Source: Lachnoanaerobaculum orale
Lineage (GTDB): Bacteria > Bacillota > Clostridia > Lachnospirales > Lachnospiraceae
DNA length: 64,000 bases
Reading direction: 5' to 3'
Assembly (NCBI RefSeq): GCF_003862485.1
Contig: NZ_RRCM01000001.1
Coordinates: 1,545,374-1,609,373 of the forward strand
In this document: positions 34,309 to 42,904 of the stretch, piece by piece
Numbering within the stretch: position 1 is the stretch's first letter
How the letters are laid out: every line of letters begins with the position of its first letter
Translations under genes and position numbers: made by a program
Notes under the pieces: generated by a model
Told to the model about the DNA's origin: nothing
The model's database searches: none
What the model saw: the letters and a program-made list of their open reading frames with translations, nothing else

Positions 34309-36411
34309 TTATTCTGTATCGGCATCAAGCTTTGAAGCTCTGGCCTCAACCTCTTTTTTCTGGATATCACCCGGAGTCTGCTCGTATCTTGCAAACTCAT
34401 AGCTGAACACGCCCATACCGCCTGTCATGGAGCGAAGCTCAGTATTGTATCCGAACATTTCAAGCATAGGTACATCAGCCTTAATAAGCTGCTTACCGTG
34501 GTTAACGGACTCCATACCGAGTACTCTTCCGCGCCTCTTATTAAGATCTCCCATAACATCACCTGTGAATTTATCAGGTACTATTACGCTGACTGTATAT
34601 ATAGGCTCCAAGAGTACAGGAGCGGCCTTCATGAATCCGTCCTTAAATGCAATGGTTGCAGCCATCTTAAATGCCATCTCCGATGAATCAACCGGATGGT
34701 AAGAACCGTCCAAAAGCACAGCCTTAACACCTACTACAGGATATGCAGCCAAAGGTCCCTTAACGCAGCACTCCGCAATACCTTTTTCTACTGCAGGGAA
34801 ATAGTTTTTCGGAACCGAACCTCCGAATACAGTCTCTTCAAATACATACGGCTTTTCAAGATCTCCTGAAGGCTCAAAGCTCATCTTAACATCACCGAAC
34901 TGTCCGTGTCCGCCTGACTGCTTCTTATATCTTCCTGCCGCCTCAACCTTTTGTCTGATAGTCTCTTTGAAGGCCACCTTAGGTCTTGAAAGCTCTATCT
35001 TAACCTTATATCTGTCTAAAAGTTTACTAACCACAACTTCAAGCTGCTGGTCGCCTATACCGTATATAAGAGTCTGTCTGTTTGCAGTATCGTTTACATG
35101 CTTTAGTGTCAAATCCTCTTCCATAAGCTTTGACAAGCCTGATGAAAGTTTATCTTCTTCACCCTTATTCACTATCTTATATCTCATACATGTATACGGT
35201 GATGAAATCTTCGGACCGTGATAAAGTATAGGAGCGCTCTTAAGTGCGATAGTATCACCTGTTGTTGTCACACTGAGTTTTGCCATAGCGCCGATATCAC
35301 CTGCTACAAGCTCAGGTACTTCTATGGCGCTCTTACCTCTGAGTACATATATCTTTCCGGACTTTTCTTCAGTTTCCTTACCTACATTATAGATTGCACT
35401 GTCAGGTTTAAGTGTACCTGTACATACTTTAACCAGTGAATACTTTCCGATAAACGGATCCACTATTGTCTTAAACACTCTTGCGGACAGTGAAACATCC
35501 TTGTTGTACTTTGCTGTGAAATGCTCGCCGTTGCTTACATCCACGCCTACACATTCCTTAAAATCAGGTGATGGGAAATACTTTTCAATAGCCATCATAA
35601 GTGCCTTAAATCCTTGTGCATCGATTCCCGAACCCATCATAACAGGCACTATATCTCCGTTGCAAATATTATCCTTGAGTGCGCCTGAGATTTCTTCATC
35701 ACTGAAGCCTTCACCTGAGAGATATCTTTCCATATACTCTTCACTTGTCTCTGCAACAGCCTCCATAAGCGCTTCTCTTGCAATCTTAAGGTTTGCCTCT
35801 ACATAGTCAGGTATCTCACACTCAACATAATCCGATAAATGTGTAAATCTTCTACCTTTCATCTTTACAACATTTACAAATCCCACGAACTTTTCATTCT
35901 CTCTGATCGGAAGATGGAACGGAGCCACTTTTCTTCCGAAGCGTGTCTCAAGCTTCAAAAGCAGTTCACGATAGCTCGCCTTGTCATCATCCATATTTGT
36001 TACAAAGAATATTCTAGGTAATCCGTACTCCTCACAAATTTCCCATGCTTTTACGGTACCTACTTCTATTCCCGCTTTACAATTGACTACAATGATGGCT
36101 GCATCCGCAGCAGATACGGCTTCTTCCACCTCGCCTACAAAGTCAAAATATCCCGGAGTATCCAAAAGATTTATCTTCAAGCTTCCGGATTCGCCCTCAT
36201 ATTCTACCGGAACCAAAGAAGTACTGATGGAAAAACCTCTTTTTATTTCTTCCTTGTCATAGTCGCTTATGGTATTTCCGCTTGAAATACTTCCCATCTT
36301 AGAAATATTTCCAGCTACAAAGCTCATAGCCTCCGCCACTGTAGTCTTGCCCGAGCCTCCATGACCAAGTAATACGACATTACGAATTTGTTTAGTTTCA
36401 TAAACCTTCAT
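34309..36411 (-). CDS. EF-G-like translational GTPase (EF-G paralogue)
   Basis: 700 residues with five EF-G-type domains. G1 is GHGGSGKTT (about 16-24). G3 is DTPGYFDF, where canonical EF-G has DTPGHVDF. G4 is NMDD, where NKMD is normal. Domain IV starts at RQKVEAAGRYKKQSGGHGQFGD, and domain V has MTGGMGVFSYEF. Replacement of the catalytic His in G3 and of the Lys in G4 separates this from housekeeping EF-G and places it with the EF-G-like paralogues common in Clostridia, whose role is unsettled. Monocistronic with its own terminator. Confidence 0.85.
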   Translation of the reverse strand: MKVYETKQIRNVVLLGHGGSGKTTVAEAMSFVAGNISKMGSISSGNTISDYDKEEIKRGFSISTSLVPVEYEGESGSLKINLLDTPGYFDFVGEVEEAVSAADAAIIVVNCKAGIEVGTVKAWEICEEYGLPRIFFVTNMDDDKASYRELLLKLETRFGRKVAPFHLPIRENEKFVGFVNVVKMKGRRFTHLSDYVECEIPDYVEANLKIAREALMEAVAETSEEYMERYLSGEGFSDEEISGALKDNICNGDIVPVMMGSGIDAQGFKALMMAIEKYFPSPDFKECVGVDVSNGEHFTAKYNKDVSLSARVFKTIVDPFIGKYSLVKVCTGTLKPDSAIYNVGKETEEKSGKIYVLRGKSAIEVPELVAGDIGAMAKLSVTTTGDTIALKSAPILYHGPKISSPYTCMRYKIVNKGEEDKLSSGLSKLMEEDLTLKHVNDTANRQTLIYGIGDQQLEVVVSKLLDRYKVKIELSRPKVAFKETIRQKVEAAGRYKKQSGGHGQFGDVKMSFEPSGDLEKPYVFEETVFGGSVPKNYFPAVEKGIAECCVKGPLAAYPVVGVKAVLLDGSYHPVDSSEMAFKMAATIAFKDGFMKAAPVLLEPIYTVSVIVPDKFTGDVMGDLNKRRGRVLGMESVNHGKQLIKADVPMLEMFGYNTELRSMTGGMGVFSYEFARYEQTPGDIQKKEVEARASKLDADTE

Positions 36412-36705
36412 AAGAGAATCCCTCCTTTTTCGTCAATAGACTTTCTGATAAAGATATTTTACTAAACAAACAATAAAATTTCAAGTTTTATATTCAATTT
36501 ATACAATGTATTTTACAATTTTTTTATAGTTAAATTGTTAGAATATTTTATAATATTTTGGTGCAATTATACCATTTTAGTAAAGTTAAATAGTACATAA
36601 TCTCCTTTTTCTTTTATCACTTTAAACCATTAAAGTAAAATTGTTGACTAATGACTTTAAATGTAATAGACTTCATATGTCAAAGTTAAGCGGAAACGGA
36701 GAATT
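36412..36705. other. 294-bp divergent intergenic region
   Basis: It serves the EF-G-like gene leftward and tyrA-aroA rightward. It is very AT-rich. A weak TTGTTG/TAATAG pair 17 bases apart precedes tyrA. No riboswitch or ORF is recognised. Confidence 0.5.
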
Positions 36706-37797
36706 ATGAAGTACAATAACATAGCCTTCATAGGCTTTGGGCTTATAGGCGGCTCCATAGCAAGGGCAATAAAAAAATACAGACCGATATCAAAAATATA
36801 TGCCTATACAAATAACAGCCTTGAACTTTCAAAGGGTAAAAGTGACGGAGTAATTGATGTTATTTTGGAAGATATAGATACTTCGCTTTCAGAATGTGAC
36901 ATTATCTTTTTATGTACTCCTGTAGAATTCAATGAGTACTACCTTGAAAAGATAAAGCCGTATATTAAGAAAGAAAGTATAGTAACGGATGTAGGTTCCA
37001 CGAAATCATCCATTCATAATCTTGCAAAAAAGCTTGATATGGAAGAAGTTTTTATAGGCGGTCATCCTATGGCAGGTTCCGAAAAAACGGGATATGCCGC
37101 ATCGGACGCACTGCTTTTGGAAAATGCCTACTATATGATTACGCCTTCATCAAAGACTCCCGAAGAAAAACTTGATGTACTGACAGATATTGTTACGATG
37201 ATAAAGGCCATTCCTTTTGTAATAGACTATCAAAAACATGACAATGTGGTAGCTACAGTCAGTCACCTGCCGCATATACTTGCGGCCGCTTTGGTAAATC
37301 TTGTAAAGGATAACGATTACAGTGACGAGGTCATGAAAAGAGTTGCCGCAGGCGGCTTTAAGGATATAACAAGGATTGCATCCGCCTCCCCTATTATGTG
37401 GGAGCAGATATGTATGGTAAACTCGGTGCCTATCAATAAGATACTCAGAAAATACATTGATATGCTTGAAGATGTTTACACGCATCTATCAGACAAATCA
37501 AGTCTTTATATCAGCAATATGTTTGAAAAATCAGGAGAGTACAGAAACTCCTTTGACTCAAACTCTCAAGGAGTCATTATTTCAAAACATGATATCAGTG
37601 TGCATATACAGGATAAACCCGGTGCGATATCCGTTATTTCCGCGATACTGGCAGCAAACTCAATCAGTATCAAAAATATAGGTATCAATCACAACAGAGA
37701 GAAGGGCGAAGGTGCTCTAAATATCTCATTTTACGATGCGGATTCCTGTGAAATGGCAGGCAAATTATTAAGAGAATATAATTATACGGTACTATAA
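36706..37797 (+). CDS. tyrA: Prephenate dehydrogenase with C-terminal ACT domain
   Basis: 363 residues. The NAD-binding FIGFGLIGGSIARAI (about 9-23) is followed by IGGHPMAGSEKTGYAAS (about 115-131), the TyrA signature, and the helical domain with SHLPHILAAALV. A regulatory ACT domain (from about 295, HIQDKPGAISVISAILA) implies feedback by tyrosine or another amino acid. It makes 4-hydroxyphenylpyruvate. It lies 10 bp before aroA with a GGAGGT site between them, forming an operon. Confidence 0.95.
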   Translation: MKYNNIAFIGFGLIGGSIARAIKKYRPISKIYAYTNNSLELSKGKSDGVIDVILEDIDTSLSECDIIFLCTPVEFNEYYLEKIKPYIKKESIVTDVGSTKSSIHNLAKKLDMEEVFIGGHPMAGSEKTGYAASDALLLENAYYMITPSSKTPEEKLDVLTDIVTMIKAIPFVIDYQKHDNVVATVSHLPHILAAALVNLVKDNDYSDEVMKRVAAGGFKDITRIASASPIMWEQICMVNSVPINKILRKYIDMLEDVYTHLSDKSSLYISNMFEKSGEYRNSFDSNSQGVIISKHDISVHIQDKPGAISVISAILAANSISIKNIGINHNREKGEGALNISFYDADSCEMAGKLLREYNYTVL

Positions 37798-37807
37798 CGG
37801 AGGTAAT

Positions 37808-39058
37808 ATGATAAAAGGAAGATTAAGAGTTCCCGGAGACAAGTCAATCTCACACAGAGCCGTGATGTTCGGCTCTATAGCCAAGGGGACAACAAATATA
37901 AAAGGGTTTTTGACAGGAGCCGACTGTATTTCCACTATTTCGATATTCAAGAAAATGGGAATTGATATAGAACTTTACAACACCTCGGTAAAAGTTCACG
38001 GAAAGGGACTTTACGGGCTTACCTGTCCAAATGAGATACTTGATTGCGGTAACAGCGGCACTACAACAAGACTTGTAAGCGGAATACTCTCGGCACAAAA
38101 CTTTACCTCCGTGCTTACAGGTGACAAATCCATACAAAAAAGACCAATGAATCGAATAATTACACCCCTTTCAATGATGGGAGCCGATATAGAAAGTAAT
38201 GACGGATTTGCACCGCTTACAATTACAGGAAGTAAACTGCACGGTATAGAGTACAACTCTCCTGTAGCAAGTGCACAGGTAAAATCCGCAATATTGCTTG
38301 CAGGATTATATGCGTCAAGTCCCACTACAGTAACTGAACCTGCAAAATCAAGAGACCATACCGAACTGATGTTAAAAAGATTCGGTGCAAATTTGACCTC
38401 TACCAAAACAAGTGTAACCATAAATCCATGCAGTGAACTTTTTGCAAATGATATAGATGTGCCTTCAGATATATCTTCAGCCGCATTCTTTATGGCTGCC
38501 GCAATACTCGTTCCCGGTTCGGAACTGATACTTGAAAATGTAGGTATCAATCCTACAAGAGACGGTATAATAAAAGTATTGAAAGATATGGGCGCAAATA
38601 TTGAAATAATAAATCAAACTGATTCCTTTGAACCTGTAGCGGATATAAAGGTGGCTTATTCAAAGCTTCATGCAACCTGTATAGGCGGAGATATAATACC
38701 TACACTTATAGATGAACTTCCTCTGCTTGCAGCCCTTGCTTCACTTGCCGAGGGTACCACTGTTATAAAAGATGCCCTGGAGCTTAAAGTAAAAGAGTCA
38801 AACAGAATCCGTGTAATGTGTGAGGAACTTTCTAAGCTCGGTGTGGATGTAATTGAGACCGAAGACGGTATGGAGATTAAAGGAGCCGATAATTTAAAAG
38901 GCAATGTAACAATATCCACTCACGATGACCACAGAATTGCAATGACCTTTGCCGTCTTAAACCTCATATCTGAAGGAGAGATAAGACTTGATAATAAAAA
39001 TTGTGTTGAAATATCATATCCCGAATTTTTCAATGATTTGAATAAAATGAATCTATAA
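37808..39058 (+). CDS. aroA: 3-phosphoshikimate 1-carboxyvinyltransferase (EPSP synthase)
   Basis: 416 residues. Substrate-binding motifs: VPGDKSISHRAVMFGSIA (about 8-25), DCGNSGTTTRL, the catalytic region LKVKESNRI (about 330) and DDHRIAMTFA near the C terminus. The inhibitor-site segment reads LDCGNSGTTTRL as in most bacteria, so no class assignment for inhibitor sensitivity is made here. It joins PEP and shikimate 3-phosphate. The other pathway genes, aroE and aroQ, are 12 kb away. Confidence 0.96.
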   Translation: MIKGRLRVPGDKSISHRAVMFGSIAKGTTNIKGFLTGADCISTISIFKKMGIDIELYNTSVKVHGKGLYGLTCPNEILDCGNSGTTTRLVSGILSAQNFTSVLTGDKSIQKRPMNRIITPLSMMGADIESNDGFAPLTITGSKLHGIEYNSPVASAQVKSAILLAGLYASSPTTVTEPAKSRDHTELMLKRFGANLTSTKTSVTINPCSELFANDIDVPSDISSAAFFMAAAILVPGSELILENVGINPTRDGIIKVLKDMGANIEIINQTDSFEPVADIKVAYSKLHATCIGGDIIPTLIDELPLLAALASLAEGTTVIKDALELKVKESNRIRVMCEELSKLGVDVIETEDGMEIKGADNLKGNVTISTHDDHRIAMTFAVLNLISEGEIRLDNKNCVEISYPEFFNDLNKMNL

Positions 39059-39101
39059 AAATACCGCCACCCATATGATTTTACTCTCATATAGGTGGCG
39101 G
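39056..39101. terminator. Convergent terminator between aroA and the CAP-domain gene
   Basis: CCGCCACC (39064-39071) pairs with GGTGGCGG (39094-39101), extended by an inner CATATGA/TCATATA-like stem. T-rich tails occur on both sides. Confidence 0.8.
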
Positions 39102-39107
39102 CATTAT

Positions 39108-39914
39108 TTATTTTTGATGTCCGAAAATCATTGCCACATAGTAGTAGCCGTTACTGTAGTAATAACCTACACCTGCATATATTGTAGATGCCGGCAGATT
39201 CTCAATAAATCCTTCACTCTGCAACATAAGCTCATTGTGCTTAGGTGAATTCTTGAATGAATTTATCTTCATATCTGTAGATGCCGAATTATCCATAGTA
39301 AGTATCTCGGATAATCCCACATAATTATTTGTGATATCGTTTACAGTATAAAAACTCTGACCGTCAGGTCTTGTATGCGAGAAAGATGCCGCAGCCTCCA
39401 TGGCTCTCTTCTGTGCGGCAGCCATAAGCTCGTTGCTTACAACCATCTGTGGAAGTCCCTTAGACTTTCTGTATTCGTTAAGCTTTAAGAAAAGATCCGC
39501 TCTTTCTCCGGAATTTTCACCGCTTATGCCCTGTGCTACACTAAGTCCCGCTTCTCCGGACTTTGTCATTACAACTCCGTTTTGCACCCATGCACCGTCG
39601 GCATTCAAATCGTATCCGTCAGGAGATTTTGTACTCTTTAACATTGCACTGTACGGGAAACTTTTATTGCTTCCATCATTAAAGAAGTATGACTTTCCGT
39701 CAATCCACTGCCATCCTGTGAGTGTATATCCCTTTGAATTGAAGTAATACCAGTTGCCGTCAATATTTCTCCACTGTGCTACCGGATATTTATAATCGTC
39801 TGTTATATACCACCATCCCTTTGAATCGTGCTCCCAACTTGCAGCATATGAAGCTACCGACATCCCCATGCTCATACCGAGTGCGGCGGCCAAAACAACT
39901 ATTCCTCTTTCCAT
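39108..39914 (-). CDS. Secreted CAP/SCP domain protein with cell-wall-binding repeats
   Basis: 268 residues from the ATG at 39914 (GGAGGAAAA site), replacing an earlier in-frame start. A signal peptide covers residues 1-25. Choline-binding-type repeats follow: WEHDSKGWWYITDDYKYP, WRNIDGNWYYFNSKGYTLTG and WQWIDGKSYFFNDGS. The CAP domain (about 135-268) has EYRKSKGLPQMVVS, the histidine segment FSHTRPDGQSFY and ENLPASTIYAGVGYY. Proteins of this layout are extracellular and wall-associated; enzymatic activity of bacterial CAP domains is mostly unproven. Confidence 0.88.
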   Translation of the reverse strand: MERGIVVLAAALGMSMGMSVASYAASWEHDSKGWWYITDDYKYPVAQWRNIDGNWYYFNSKGYTLTGWQWIDGKSYFFNDGSNKSFPYSAMLKSTKSPDGYDLNADGAWVQNGVVMTKSGEAGLSVAQGISGENSGERADLFLKLNEYRKSKGLPQMVVSNELMAAAQKRAMEAAASFSHTRPDGQSFYTVNDITNNYVGLSEILTMDNSASTDMKINSFKNSPKHNELMLQSEGFIENLPASTIYAGVGYYYSNGYYYVAMIFGHQK

Positions 39915-39965
39915 TTTTCCTCCTACATCTTTTACAAATATGCACTGTTCAGTCATAAAATATAT

Positions 39966-39994
39966 TTTACAGATGTTAATTTCTCAGGTATAAT
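39966..39994 (+). promoter_or_regulatory. Promoter of the RNHCP gene
   Basis: TTTACA (39966-39971), 17-base spacer, TATAAT (39989-39994). The start would lie near 40001, leaving a leader of about 150 nt with a GATACCG/CGGTATC stem and an AGATACATAA/TTATGTATCT hairpin (40067-40105) before the ribosome site. Confidence 0.65.
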
Positions 39995-40148
39995 ACGACA
40001 GATACCGGATTGACCGGTCTTTTCGGTATCATATATATTATGGCTTTTACACAATCAAATTATATCAGATACATAAGTCATTTCATAGAGCTTATTTATG
40101 TATCTTTTATAAATTAAATTGTAAGAAATACACAAAAGAAAGGAAAAT

Positions 40149-40625
40149 ATGAGTCAAGAAAAATTTGATTTGGACGCTGCACTTAAAAATCTTAACAACA
40201 CTTCAGCTCCTCAAAAAAGAAACGGAACAATAAAAAAGAAAAATGCCGTCAGTATAAAACCCGACTACAGATATGAAGCTTGTAACGACTCTTTCCCATG
40301 TGCAAACTGCGGAAAGATGATTACACCTGAGGGCGCAGGCACACATCACAGAAACCACTGCCCATACTGTCTTTGTTCCATTCATGTGGACAATGAACCG
40401 GGGGATCGGAAAAGTGACTGCAAAGGCATAATGGAACCTATTTCCATATGGGTTAAGGACAAAGGTGAATGGGCAATAGTTCACAGGTGTAAAAAATGCG
40501 GTAAACTTAATACAAACAGAAGTGCGGCAGACGACAACCCGCTACTTTTGATGTCCATAGCTGTAAGACCTTTGGCTTCACCGCCTTTCCCTCTGCATTT
40601 GTTGGAGGATGTTATAAAAAAATAA
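40149..40625 (+). CDS. RNHCP domain protein (zinc-ribbon type)
   Basis: 158 residues. The core CANCGKMITPEGAGTHHRNHCPYCLCSIH contains the name-giving RNHCP and paired cysteines (pieces only: CANCGK, RNHCPYC), followed by PGDRKSDC and HRCKKCGKLNTNR, a second Cys pair. The family is thought to bind zinc and perhaps nucleic acid; function is unknown. The N-terminal 40 residues are basic and probably disordered. It has its own promoter and a convergent terminator with thrS. Confidence 0.85.
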   Translation: MSQEKFDLDAALKNLNNTSAPQKRNGTIKKKNAVSIKPDYRYEACNDSFPCANCGKMITPEGAGTHHRNHCPYCLCSIHVDNEPGDRKSDCKGIMEPISIWVKDKGEWAIVHRCKKCGKLNTNRSAADDNPLLLMSIAVRPLASPPFPLHLLEDVIKK

Positions 40626-40630
40626 ATAAA

Positions 40631-40663
40631 ATATGGCAAAGACCTAAGCGATCTTTGCCATAT
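40631..40663. terminator. Convergent terminator between the RNHCP gene and thrS
   Basis: A perfect 12-bp stem ATATGGCAAAGA/TCTTTGCCATAT with A/T-rich tails on both sides. Confidence 0.75.
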
Positions 40664-40672
40664 ATTTTATAC

Positions 40673-42628
40673 TTATTCAGTTACTTCTTCTTTTCTGATT
40701 TCCTTTGTTCTTATCTCCTTGCAGATCATATCTACAAAGTCTGAAAGCTTCTTGCTTCCTTCATCTCCTGCAAATCTGCTTCTTACAGATACGCTTCCCT
40801 CGGCCTCTTCTTTTTCGCCTACTACAAGCATATACGGAAGTCTTGCAAGTCTTGCATCTCTTATCTTAAATCCTATCTTCTCCGTTCTGGTATCTACAGT
40901 AGCATCTATGCCGTTTTTCTTAAGTTCTTTTAACACGGAGTTTGCATAGTCAGCATACTTATCCGATATAGGAAGAATTCTTACCTGCTCAGGGCATAAC
41001 CATGTAGGGAACTTTCCTGCGTACTTCTCTATAAGCCATGCAAGTGTTCTCTCATAGCAACCAAGTGATGTTCTGTGTACAATATAAGGTCTTACCTTTG
41101 CACCGTTTTGGTCTATATAGTAAAGGTCAAAGTTTTCTGCAATAGCGGCATCAAGCTGAATTGTAATCATTGTATCCTCTTTGCCGTAAACATTCTTTGC
41201 CTGAATATCAATCTTAGGTCCGTAGAATGCCGCCTCACCGTCAGCCTCTGTAAAAGGAAGTCCCTTTTCTACCAGAATATTTCTAAGTGCAGCCTGTGTC
41301 CCTTCCCAATACGCCTCATCTCCAAGGTATTTTTCCTTATTATTCTTATCCCACTTTGAAAGTCTGAATGTTATATCATCTCTAAGACCCAAAGTTTCAA
41401 GTACATATATTGCAAGGTTAAGACAGCTTTGTAACTCTTCTTCAGCCTGATCCGGTCTTATTACATTGTGACCTTCGGAAATAGTGAACTGTCTTACTCT
41501 TGTAAGTCCGTGCATTTCTCCCGAATCTTCATTTCTGAAAAGTGTGGATGTCTCACCCATACGATATGGCAGATCTCTGTATGATTTTTGAGTATTTTTA
41601 TATACATAGTACTGGAACGGACATGTCATAGGTCTGAGTGCAAGGATTTCTCCGTCATGCTGAGGATCTCCCAAAATAAACATACCGTCCTGATAGTGAT
41701 CCCAGTGTCCTGAAATCTTATAAAGATCCGACTTTGCCATAAGAGGAGTCTTTGTTCTTACATAGCCCCACTCATTGTCCTCAAGATCTTCAATCCATCT
41801 TTGGAGTTTCTGAATCATCTTTGTACCCTTCGGTAACATAAGAGGAAGTCCCTGACCCACTACATCTACAGTTGTAAAGAGTTCCATCTCTCTTCCAAGC
41901 TTGTTGTGATCTCTGAGCTTTATATCCTCAAGATGCTTTAAATATGCTTCAAGTTCTTCCTTTGAGTTATATGCCGTACCGTAGATTCTTTGGAGTCTTG
42001 CTTTGTTTGAATCTCCTCTCCAATATGCCATTGATGATGATACAAGCTTAAAAGCCTTTATATCCTTTGTTCTTTGCAGATGAGGTCCGGCACAAAGATC
42101 GGTGAAATCTCCCTGCTTATAGAAAGATATCTTCTCACCCTCAGGCAGATCCTTTATAAGTTCCACCTTGTAAGGCTCATTTTTTTCTTCCATAAACTTG
42201 ATTGCTTCTTCTCTCGGAAGCTCAAATCTCTCTATAGCCTCACCTTCTTTTATTATCTTCTTCATCTCGGCTTCAAGCTTGTCAAGGTCGTCTCTTGAAA
42301 ACGGTTCATGCTCAAAGTCATAGTAAAATCCTTCGGCAATGCTTGGTCCTATAGCAAGCTTTGACTGCGGGAAAACTCTTTTTACAGCCTGAGCAAGCAC
42401 ATGTGAAGTAGTATGTCTTATAACTGAAAGTCCTTTTTCATCTTTTAATGTAATAAGATTCAGTTCACAGTCACTGCCTATCTCATCTCGCAGGTCATGC
42501 ATTACACCGTTTACTTCACCTGCAACCACATTTCTTGCAAGTCCTTCACTTATATCCTTAGCTATGTCAATAATGCTTTTCTTGCTGTCGTACTCTTTAA
42601 CTGAGCCGTCTTTTAATGTTACTTTCAT
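40673..42628 (-). CDS. thrS: Threonyl-tRNA synthetase
   Basis: 651 residues from the ATG at 42628 (GGAGGAAAG site); longer in-frame forms would run into the leader. An N-terminal TGS domain is followed by the editing domain with HTTSHVLAQAV and CAGPHLQRT. The class II core has MRPMTCPFQYYVYKN and RDLPYRMGETSTLFRNE, and the anticodon domain is at the C terminus. It is under a Thr-specific T-box. A convergent terminator lies right behind the stop. Confidence 0.96.
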   Translation of the reverse strand: MKVTLKDGSVKEYDSKKSIIDIAKDISEGLARNVVAGEVNGVMHDLRDEIGSDCELNLITLKDEKGLSVIRHTTSHVLAQAVKRVFPQSKLAIGPSIAEGFYYDFEHEPFSRDDLDKLEAEMKKIIKEGEAIERFELPREEAIKFMEEKNEPYKVELIKDLPEGEKISFYKQGDFTDLCAGPHLQRTKDIKAFKLVSSSMAYWRGDSNKARLQRIYGTAYNSKEELEAYLKHLEDIKLRDHNKLGREMELFTTVDVVGQGLPLMLPKGTKMIQKLQRWIEDLEDNEWGYVRTKTPLMAKSDLYKISGHWDHYQDGMFILGDPQHDGEILALRPMTCPFQYYVYKNTQKSYRDLPYRMGETSTLFRNEDSGEMHGLTRVRQFTISEGHNVIRPDQAEEELQSCLNLAIYVLETLGLRDDITFRLSKWDKNNKEKYLGDEAYWEGTQAALRNILVEKGLPFTEADGEAAFYGPKIDIQAKNVYGKEDTMITIQLDAAIAENFDLYYIDQNGAKVRPYIVHRTSLGCYERTLAWLIEKYAGKFPTWLCPEQVRILPISDKYADYANSVLKELKKNGIDATVDTRTEKIGFKIRDARLARLPYMLVVGEKEEAEGSVSVRSRFAGDEGSKKLSDFVDMICKEIRTKEIRKEEVTE

Positions 42629-42863
42629 CTTTCCTCCATTCAAACTACAAAAAATCGCCCTCAAACTCTCGTTTAAGGGCGATGTACGCGGTTCCACCTT
42701 AATTCGGATATATAATATATCCCTCATTTGATTATAACGGAATCACCGTGCTTTATTAAAGCCACTCAGAGACGGTCTTCACATATACATCCGTAAGTTG
42801 CTCTCAGCTTTGCAACCCTCTCTGTAAGTTCAATATATGCTACTCTTCTCTTCTTCGTTTATG
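42629..42863 (-). ncRNA. T-box leader (threonine-specific) upstream of thrS
   Basis: On the minus strand the leader has a specifier-loop context GTGAAGACCGTCTC then TGAGTGGC, with ACC (complement of 42774-42776), a Thr codon. It also has the classic T-box AAGGTGGAACCGCG (complement of 42687-42700) and a terminator. The bulge TGGA fits a tRNA-Thr with U at the discriminator position. Confidence 0.92.
42648..42683 (-). terminator. Leader terminator of the thrS T-box
   Basis: On the minus strand ATCGCCCTTAAAC pairs with GTTTGAGGGCGAT, then TTTTTTG. It is mutually exclusive with the T-box antiterminator. Confidence 0.9.
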
Positions 42864-42869
42864 CACCAT

Positions 42870-42898
42870 ATAATATTACTTGATTTTATCTTTGTCAA
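42870..42898 (-). promoter_or_regulatory. thrS promoter
   Basis: TTGACA (complement of 42893-42898), 17-base spacer, TATTAT (complement of 42870-42875). It lies in the 35 bp that separate it from the upstream oxidoreductase stop. Confidence 0.8.
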
Positions 42899-42904
42899 GT
42901 ATTA

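Noticed and set aside
42629-42727. 33-residue N-terminal extension of ThrRS
   Set aside because: It translates through the T-box terminator and antiterminator; the ATG at 42628 has GGAGGAAAG and begins a normal TGS domain.
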